This document shows, one piece after another, positions 56,201-64,000 of a stretch of 64,000 nt of DNA. The DNA lies in contig NC_052614.1 of assembly GCF_016545825.1 (NCBI RefSeq), forward strand, positions 1,650,630 to 1,714,629, given 5' to 3'. This DNA comes from Eucalyptus grandis (lineage: Eukaryota; Streptophyta; Magnoliopsida; Myrtales; Myrtaceae). The position numbers and the translations under genes were made by a program. The first letter of the stretch is position 1. The number at the start of each line of letters is the position of its first letter. The notes beneath the pieces are model-generated. The model saw only the letters and a program-made list of their open reading frames with translations, did no database searches and was not told where the DNA came from.

Positions 56201-58177
56201 CCAACCGGCTCCCTTCTCAACCCGTAGGTTAAGTTTCTTTGTGGCTTCCTCCGATATGAAAATGTTGGATGCTCCCGTGTCCACGAGCGCACTCATTGTG
56301 GACTCTCTGATCTTCAAGTCTGCGAACATCAAGCCCTTGGCTCGCCTTCTTGGCTTTGATGGTGCTAAGGAGGCACAGCGAACCCAACCACGTTTCCTCC
56401 CTAGGTTCATCCTCCTTACACAGGGTAGCCAGCTTAGCCTTGCTCGGGCAATCCCGCGCCATGTGCGAACCGTCACAAAAGAAACAGCTATAAGAGCGTA
56501 CCTTCCTTTGTTTTCCTCCGTTTAGCCCCACATGAGCCCGGTGAGGAGGCTAGTGTTCTACCTTCGGTCGAGCTGTTATATCTCCCCCGATCTCCCCCAC
56601 TAGTGACTGGACGAGTGTCCGGTCATGATGTGAAAGATGATGCCTTGAATTCCACAAGTGATTCGGCTACGGTCATGGCTGTCGTGAGATCTTCCACATT
56701 GAACCGCTTCAGCTCTTGCTTGGTCCATGGGTTGAGACTACTCTTGAGCTGGTGGTATGCTTCAAATTCGTTCATCGAGGGGATTTGGAGTAGCAACTCC
56801 AAAAACCGCTTGATTTAGTCGCGTACACCACATTTCTACTCGAGACGCTTTAGCTCGTCACAAGCTTCCTCCTCCGCATAGGCAGAGTAGTAGTTCCGTC
56901 GGAACTCCTTGACGAATCCACCTCAGGTCGTGATAGGATTCCCGCACCTATCATTCGACCGACAATGCCACCACAACAATGCACTATCAGCTAAATACAT
57001 TGAAGCGATGTTTACCCGTGTTTGGTCGTCGTTGATCCCCATAGCTTAAAAGTACCGCTCCATGTACCATAGGAAGTTGTCCATTTATTTGGCCACCCGC
57101 GAGTCCCAAAAGTCCTTCAGCTTCTGCGTGTTCACTCGTAGACCTTGCACCGTGATTACTCCATTCACGCGTGCAGCTTGTGCTTCAGTGAGCTTATCCG
57201 TAAGCTCTGCTATCTCAGCGCGCATGGTTGCCATCATGGCCTCCAAGGGTTCGCACAATTGTGTGAGTTTCTCCTGTAGAGTCCCCAGCAACTCGTGGTG
57301 GAGTTCTCCCATGCTGGTCTTGAGCTCTTGCACTTCCGCAACCAGCTCCTCCCTTCCGGCGTCAACTCCATCCACAGTCTGGCTTTTTTGTATCCAAATA
57401 ATGTTAAACGATGAGTTGGTTATTAGTTATATAGTTATTAGTTCACAGTAGGGGTCTGTCCATTTTTTTGGAATTTTATCCTATAAAAAAAAACCAACGA
57501 GGGTCAGCTCGTCAACCAATCCTTGGACATCGATGACGAACAACTCTAGCTTCGTCATGTGATGCACAAGATTCCCCATTGGATCCCTTGAACTCAAACA
57601 ACCACGAGTCTTTTTCCCCTTGGCAGTGCCCTTCTCAGCGTTCCACCCACGATCAGCAACGTCACCATCCATGGCGAGTGCCTTATCAGATCGTGGATCA
57701 ACCATTGAACTTACGCTTGGATCAAAATCAACTCTAATACCACTTGTCATGGGCCGATCGATCAACTCTCGATCACACGTAGGCTGACCCGTGCGGCCTT
57801 AAGGTTTTACCCCTAAGCAGCCTTTTCAACACTTACTCACAAGAATCTTAGAGAGAGACTTCTAGAGATAAACGTTTTGGATTTATATTTACTTAAAAAA
57901 TAAGATGGTTTACAATAAGGGAGAAAACCCCTTTATATATAAGTATAAGGCAAACCGTATCCGTAAATATCCCTTAAATCCAACGGTGGAGATTATATCT
58001 CCTCAACTACCAGCTACCCGCATTTATTACATAACAGTATAATTACTTTACCGCCCGCCCCCAGGAGTGTTTTAGAAGACTCGAGAAAACCCTAGTAGAC
58101 GGGATAAGTTGAGCGTTGAATGTATCACGCCCGTTCCGTAGGAGCCTCTTGGACATACTTTCTTTCGGGCCGTGACA
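53250..58177 (-). mobile_element. Degenerate Ty3/gypsy retrotransposon
   Basis: On the minus strand, in order: 5' LTR (57745-58177), primer-binding site, gag remnant (57375-57085), zinc knuckle [13 protein letters not shown] (about 56490-56450, CX2CX3HX4C), protease [11 protein letters not shown] (about 56350), reverse transcriptase with MPFGLTNALA and YLDD (55405-55109), RNase H (about 54.6-54.9 kb), integrase zinc-finger and core pieces (54204-53917, 53727-53476) and a C-terminal part RYEGPF (53447-53253). Frameshifts and stops break it into at least six frames, including a stop at about 55481 inside the reverse transcriptase. No 3' LTR was found left of 53250, so the 3' end is deleted. The zinc-knuckle spacing suggests a Reina/Galadriel-like chromovirus. 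Confidence 0.85.
57745..58177 (-). repeat. 5' LTR of the gypsy remnant (433 bp)
   Basis: Read on the minus strand it starts TGTCACGGCCCG and ends GGCCCATGACA. Two bases further the primer-binding word TGGTATTAGAG (usual TGGTATCAGAG, initiator tRNA-Met) appears at 57742-57732. A TATATAAA motif lies near 57935-57950. Confidence 0.75.
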
Positions 58178-58700
58178 CAAGCAGTAGAAGCAAGCGCAAC
58201 AATAGCCATGTAGCCATGTAGCCATAGCCATTTCCATTTGGGTGAACCTGGCTGCTGCTGCTGCTCCCCGGACACGTGGCATCTTTGGAGATTCCTCAAC
58301 TCCAATTTATTTCTTTTTTGATATTCAGAGAATCTCGTATAGCCAACAGCCGATAAGTAAACCCTAAAGTGACTTTAGCAGATGACTCATCACCCCTCAC
58401 CTCCAACTTTTCTACAAAAGGAAATCGTAAAATCTCCTCCCTCTCTCTTTCTACCGCCGGAATCGAAATCTGTCTAAACCGAATTAGATCGGTTGATTTA
58501 GTCTCACTTCTATTCTCCATCCAATTCTTAATTCCTAAAAGTAAGATCGGTTCTAATAAGAAATTAGACCTGGATTGACTAAATATGTCTTTTTATTTTA
58601 TTGTTATTTAAAAAATTAATAGGATATAAATTGAATATTATCTCAATTCAATTTTAGGTAGTGTGAAAAAAATAATGATAAAAATAGTGAGAAAAAATAA
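58178..58700. other. Intergenic spacer
   Basis: No gene is recognised. It contains a tandem AGCCATGT run (58204-58230) and a CTG run (about 58250-58264). Confidence 0.4.
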
Positions 58701-59416
58701 GGCGCGTTTGGTTGTGTTTACGTTTAAAAATTGTTAGGGAATAGAAATAGAAAAAAAAAAAAAATATTTACTAACAATTTTTGAACAAAATACGCGTTTA
58801 GTAAACTTGTTCTAATAAAAATAAACAGAAACATGTTTGGTAAATTTGGATAATTTTTTATTTCTTTTATTTTTCTTATTTTTCCTTTTTTCTTTTTTTT
58901 TTTTTCATTTTTTTTTTTTCTTTTGGCCGGTCGCCGGCCAAGGCCTTGGCCGACGGCCGGCGAGGCGCGGCCTCGCGGCCACCGCCGCGAGCTCGAGCCG
59001 GATCTCGGGCGAGATCGAGCTCGCCCGGGCCGGCGCGGTCGGCCTCGCCGGACCACCAGCCGAGCGAGGCCGACCCTCGCCCGGCTACGGCGAAGCGTCG
59101 GCCTCGCGGGGCCGGCGAGCCGCCGTGGCCGGGCGAGGCCAGCTGGCCCTCGTCGGCCGGTCGCCGCCGTGGCCGAGGCTTGCGACCGCCTTGGCCATGA
59201 AAGAAGAACAAGAAAATAAAAGAAAAAAAAAAAAAAAAAAAAAGTGTTTGATTTGTGTTAAAATGCTAAACACAAAATTTGTGTTTTCTTTGTTTTTTGT
59301 TCTTTAACAAAACGAAAGAGCAAAAGAAACGCACACACGCGTTTCTTCCTTTTTGTTCTAGGAACAAAAAAAAAAACTGTTTAAAAACAAAAAAAAAAAA
59401 CGCAAACAAACGGGCC
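58701..59416. mobile_element. Harbinger-like MITE 3 (716 bp) with GC palindrome core
   Basis: Termini GGCGCGTTTGG and AACGGGCC, TAA duplications at 58698-58700 and 59417-59419. The core at 58920-59200 shares GGCCGGTCGCCGGCC and GGCGAGGCC-type words with MITE 2. T-rich and A-rich tracts flank the core. It lies about 160 bases upstream of the PIG-B 5' exon, so it may affect that promoter. Confidence 0.75.
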
Positions 59417-59569
59417 TAAATCATCAGTTTTATTTACCAATAGTTCAATTTGACTCCCAATCTTATAACTAAATAGTTCGATCTCCGATTCCCATTTTTG
59501 ATAATTAGTCCGATTCCCAATTTCACCGTAAAATCGAAATAGACCTGATCAGGAACTGATCATCTCTAC

Positions 59570-59810
59570 TAAGCATTGGACGACCCGGGTTGGCCAAGCC
59601 GCCTCTTCCTCCGCCGCGGCTGGCGGCGCCGCCACCTTTTGAAGAGACCTCGCACCACTCACTGCCCATTCTCTCTCTCTTCCGCCGCCTCTCTCGCTCT
59701 CTCGGTCTCGGCCTCCCTCGCCTTTCTGTGCGATTTCGACTCTCTCTCTCTTCCTCTGCTCGCGAACTAACGAAGCTGCCGCCAAGCCCGAGTTGAGGTG
59801 GCCGTCGCAG
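59570..59810 (+). promoter_or_regulatory. 5' UTR exon of the PIG-B gene
   Basis: A pyrimidine-rich, CT-repeat-bearing leader ends at GCCGTCGCAG followed by the donor GTAATTTC (59811). The next acceptor is TTTGCAG at 60471, six bases before the ATG. The transcription start is not determined. A 5' UTR intron of about 660 bases is implied. Confidence 0.55.
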
Positions 59811-60476
59811 GTAATTTCTCTTTCCCTATTTGCCCTTTTCCCCTTCCTCTCCCACGCGCCCCCGCGCGGCCTTGCCCCATTTCGTGATCTGGGATCTCCC
59901 GCTACACGCTTCGCGTTGTGCGTAAAGTTCAGTTTTTGAAACTATCTGCAATTTAAATTGGATCATATCGCAACTGGGTCAAGTGAGATTTGCCACGAAA
60001 AGAAGAAAACGAAAAGATATGCTTGAATGGCTACTGGTTGTAGTTCGACTTTACGGCGGGAGAGAACCGACTGGATGTGATCTTGCAATTTTTTTCTGTC
60101 ACATGTAAATGGATTGAATTATGTTGTGCTTACGTGATGGATTGTTACTCCAAATCTTAATCGAATAAAAACGAGGAAATCTCCAGCATGGTTAGTTGAT
60201 ATGTTTGCGGATGTTGCCACAAATGTGCACATACGCGTGTTCTTTGGTTGGCTATCCATGTGAAACTGTTGTGGAAGGTGATTGATTTCCCAGCCAAAAG
60301 AGATATAATGGTAGCTTTGGCCAAAGCATGGTTGTTTCACTCTGATCGTGAATGGTGAACACGTTTTCATTTTGTTGACTTTTCGATCTATCACTATGTC
60401 TGATTAAACTCCGATCAGCATTCCCTTACTCAGTTTTGTTAACCTTGTGATCACTATCTGTGCATTTGCAGCGACC

Positions 60477-63016
60477 ATGCGACAGAGACGTCATGTTTCT
60501 GCTGGCGGTAGTGGTGGACAAATATCACAGAATTTGAAAGACCTCCCTGAAGAAAAATTAGAAGAATCATATCCATGCTTGTCAGAAAGGAGAGTGTTTT
60601 TGCTTTGTTTGGCTGTGCGAGTGTTGAACTCCTTGCTTGTGCAGACATATTTCAACCCAGATGAGCATTGGCAAGCTCTAGAAGTTGCACATCGTATTGC
60701 ATTTGGGTAAGGTAGCCTCCATAAGTTCTATAGCTGCATATTTTCTATTTGTGTTGTTGCTAACGGGATAAACATTGTCTTTTGGATATATGAACTGCAG
60801 CTATGGACACATAACATGGGAATGGAAAAAGGGTATTCGAGGTTATCTGCATCCAATGATATTTGCTCTTCTTTACAAAGTTCTTGCAGTACTTGGTCTT
60901 GATAAACCTTTGATCATGGTAAATACTGGAAACTAAAACTTTGCCATGATAAGTTGATGAATTACAAAAGTGATCAATATTGTTTGTCGTCTATTATATG
61001 CAAAGCTGCTTTTCTTGCTATGCAGATGAGGGGCTCCAAGGCTGCTCCAGTCAATATTTTCTGCAGTTGGTGATCTCTACTTATATAAACTCTCTCGCCT
61101 TCTTTTTGGCAATCGTGTCGCTAAATGGGCAGTATCCTTTTCATATTACACTTGGCATCATCTGTATCGTCCCCCTTGGACCAAATTGTTGATTTGTGGA
61201 ATTTTCAGCTTGAAGTTTAATAATATTGACCTTAACTTTCTGTCAGTTATTTTCAGAGTTGACAAACTGGTTTATGTTCTTCTGTATTACACGGACATTA
61301 TCAAACAGTTTGGAAACTGTCCTTACAATCATTGGGCTGTATTACTGGCCATGTGTGAGAGTTTCATCCAGGAGGGATGACTCGTCGATGAGGATATGGG
61401 GTGTGGTAGTGGCAGCATTTGCATGTGTAATTAGACCAACAAGTGCCATTATATGGATGTATGTTGGCCTTCTAGAACTTTTTTTGGCCCGCGACAGAAT
61501 GAGATTCATTTTTTTGGAGGTTCTTCCTGTTGGGTGAGTTATTGTGCATCTATCAATTTTCGTACTTGTGGTTATTTGATGGCATGCAACTGTGGATGCA
61601 TTTCGTCCGTTTGATTTGTGTATTTCTAATATGCTGTATAGGGTGCTGGTGCTTGGACTGGCAACTTTACTTGATCGGCTAGTCTACGGCTCATGGGTTT
61701 TAGTACCTCTGAACTTCCTCGTGTTCAATTTTCTTTCTTCCGGAGGGGACTACTATGGAACACACAAGTGGCATTGGTACTTTACTCAGGGATTCACAGT
61801 GATGCTCTTTACATTTTTGCCGTTCTCCTTGGCTGGCACCATCATGTCCAGAAATTGGAGGCTTTCTGGGCTTATTGCCTGGGTTTTAGTACTTTACAGT
61901 GTACTGGGCCACAAAGAATTCAGGTACAGGCAATGCCTTTGTATTTGCTTAGTTGCTACTTTGAATTCCTTCCTTTTTTCCCGACTTATCCTCCTTTGTA
62001 ACCAGAAATGTGGACCCAGATTTGTTCTCCCTGTGCTTCCGATAACCTTGATGTTCTCGGGATTTTCTCTAGCTGCAATATCGACAAACTACAGTTCTGA
62101 TAACAAGACAGCAGAAGCTTCAAAACATCACACTAAATGCCCCTCAAGAATGCGATGGGCCATCTTCTTCTTGCTTGCAACTAACATTCCTATGGCCTTG
62201 TACATGAGCTTAGTTCATCAGGTACTCCATACTTCTTTCTGCCTTTGATAAAAAAACTGTGATGCTCCCAGTTTCATTAAAGCTTTTTTTTTTTTTTTTT
62301 TATCCTTTTACATTGAGTGTGTTGGAATGCCGGAATGGCTCTGTTAACTAGGGCCTTTTTCGTTATTCATCATTACATGTATGTTGGAACTTTTCTTCTT
62401 GAATATCTAAGTACTTTGGTATGTTGGACAGAGAGGATCTGAGGATGTGATGAACTTTCTTTCGAGAGAAGCTGCAAAAGATAGAGTGAAAAGTATCCTT
62501 TTCCTTATGCCCTGCCATGCCACACCTTACTATTCAACACTTCATCAGGACCTGCCCATGGATTTCTTGGACTGCTCACCAAGGTAATCTTTTATGGGTT
62601 CATGTATGAAACTGATCTATCTATCTGAGGTCTTAAGTCATGGATTTGCATTTGGATTTGCTCGACAGTGAAGAGAGGGGTGTTCCGGATGAGTCAGACC
62701 GATTTATGATGGATCCTGTGGGGTTTACCAAAGAGCTTGCAAATGATTGGTCACCACCAAGTCACATAGTGTTATTCGAATCAGAAGAAAGAGTTTTGAG
62801 GGAATTTTTGCTGTTGCATTCTTTCAAAGAGGTAGATACCAACTTCAACTTCAACACCTACTATCTTAATCCCAGGGCATTTTCTTTTGGTTTATGTTTC
62901 TTCCTGATGACTCGAGCTATCCATTATCGCAGGTCAAGAGATTCTTCCATGCTCACTTCAAGGTGGATCGTGACCTCCAATCGTCAGTGGTTGTCTATGC
63001 TTTGACAGGTCAATGA
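60477..63016 (+). CDS. PIGB: GPI mannosyltransferase III (PIG-B), 9 coding exons, one apparent frameshift
   Basis: It should add the third, alpha-1,2-linked mannose to the GPI anchor in the ER membrane, using dolichol-phosphate mannose (family GT22). Exons: 60477-60706, 60801-60918, 61026-61131, 61247-61533, 61642-61923, 62020-62221, 62432-62583, 62669-62831, 62933-63016; about 540 residues. GT22 hallmarks: TYFNPDEHWQALEVAHRIAFG, then YGHITWEW and GIRGYLHP; multiple membrane segments; IRPTSA; GDYYGTHKWHWYF; GHKEFR; the end FFHAHFKVDRDLQSSVVVYA. In exon 3 a GGGG run (61030-61033) has one base too many: the expected APRLLQ reading follows only if one G is removed. All other junctions are in phase. 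Either the allele is broken or the assembly has an indel. Confidence 0.85.
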
Positions 63017-63637
63017 GATATGTGCTCATGCATTTGTTATTCGAGTTTTCTGTAAGTCTGAAGTGTTTTTTGTTCACATCCTATTTTCACTTTGCTTGAG
63101 AAACTCATCTGTTTTTTAGAGTGTGAACACTGATCAGAATGTGTTGGCAATTCCTAGGCTTTGAAGAAATTTACACGAAGTAATTCTGCCTTTATAAGGT
63201 GCACGTTAAAAAACTAAAGCAGCTTTCCCTCGAGAGAAGTTTCAATTGATTCTCAGTTAACAATCTATGGATTTTAAATAGCCTACACCATGGTTTGATG
63301 GCATGAACCAAATCGACGAAAGGAGCATAATCTTAATCTTTAATTCCAATGCTAAATGACACCTGAATGAACAGCGAAACAAGCGATCATTTTTAGGAAA
63401 ATATTTTTTAAATCATTCGTTTTATTGCAAATAAATGCACTTTAAAGCCCGAAAAACGTGATATGAAGTTTGCTTATCGCTGGACCTGGTTTTACCGTTT
63501 TGGAACTTGCTTTTTAGCTGATGGACATGTCCAAATGTTGCAACAGATTGTCCGCGTGGTATTCCTGATCTTAAGACAAAACTTGCTAATGAAACTGATA
63601 GGAAGTTGGAATTGCCAAAAGGCTATTCCTAGATTAC
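63017..63637. other. PIG-B 3' region, no gene recognised
   Basis: The first part is probably the 3' UTR. No conserved frame was found. Confidence 0.4.
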
Positions 63638-64000
63638 CTGCAATAAGCCATATTGAAGGATGCAATGTTGACAAAACCTTAAGATGGCCAGAGAGACTAG
63701 AATGAACAAAGGTTAGAACCAACAGCAGATAAAAGATGTGCACATTTCATCTTCCTTCACAATGTTTAGGATACTACAATCCGTCATTCGTCGAGGAGTT
63801 CACAATGCGTGCTCAAGCGCAATTCTCTCCCTAAGACATGGATCCCTAATTTTCCAATACTATAGGGGAATATCTTTACCAAGTTGTCTAGCCAGAGTAT
63901 ACCTGTTATCGTCCAGTCCAAGCACTTCCATAATTGAATCGGGTTGTTCTTCACTCTCATGACTGCACCCAGAGACCATGTTGGGTGCTGGGAGCAGTCC
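63638..64000 (-). CDS. Possible 5' exons of an unrecognised minus-strand gene (partial)
   Basis: An exon-like segment from beyond 64000 to 63903 reads SGCSHESEEQPDSIMEVLGL and ends at a good donor (GTATAC). A second segment, 63638-63696, has an acceptor (TTCTAG) and donor (GTAATC) and continues in phase as LSGHLKVLSTLHPSIWLIA. Family unknown; the rest of the gene is not resolved. Confidence 0.3.

Noticed and set aside
58837..59307. 156-residue frame
   Set aside because: Runs from T-rich sequence through the GC core of MITE 3 into A-rich sequence; compositional artefact.

Overview
This is plant nuclear DNA, not bacterial. Genes carry GT-AG introns, intergenic DNA is AT-rich, and there are solo LTRs with 5-bp target duplications, a Ty3/gypsy polyprotein, hAT-like and Harbinger-like non-autonomous elements, and plant-typical gene families. 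A woody eudicot is likely; a Myrtaceae (Eucalyptus-like) source is only my guess and was not tested.

Layout. (1) 1-4620: a three-exon FLX-like coiled-coil gene on the minus strand, with a duplicate of its 5' block at the left edge. (2) 4620-13700: AT-rich spacer holding a 2.9-kb solo LTR, a Gly/Ser-rich secreted protein gene and a foldback element. (3) 13700-18250: a dead spermidine/spermine synthase copy between two direct repeats, one of which holds an 820-bp hAT-like insertion. (4) 18790-24980: an intronless UDP-glucuronate 4-epimerase gene, a DD11/ECA1-like secreted Cys-rich protein gene (copy A), and an intact 11-exon divergent CNOT9/Rcd1-like gene. (5) 26610-38320: three tandem units of about 3 kb, each ending in another DD11-like gene (B, C, D); unit 2 is split by a 2.9-kb solo LTR. 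(6) 38320-50450: a second copy of the CNOT9-like gene, now a pseudogene, interrupted by an 8-kb internally palindromic LTR element and by a MITE. (7) 50450-59420: a second MITE, an orphan exon resembling a plasma-membrane Ca2+-ATPase, a degenerate Ty3/gypsy element on the minus strand, and a third MITE. (8) 59570-63016: the GPI mannosyltransferase III (PIG-B) gene with one apparent frameshift; an unrecognised minus-strand exon lies at the right edge.

How it fits together. The DD11-like/CNOT9-like pair was duplicated as a block (20480-24900 versus about 37340-50450). The DD11 half was then amplified in tandem, and the second CNOT9 copy decayed. Because each duplicate preserves the pre-insertion site, several transposon boundaries can be set to the base. 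No operon-like or defence system is present. The most unusual structure is the palindromic LTR element at 39351-47309, which is bounded as a single integration unit.
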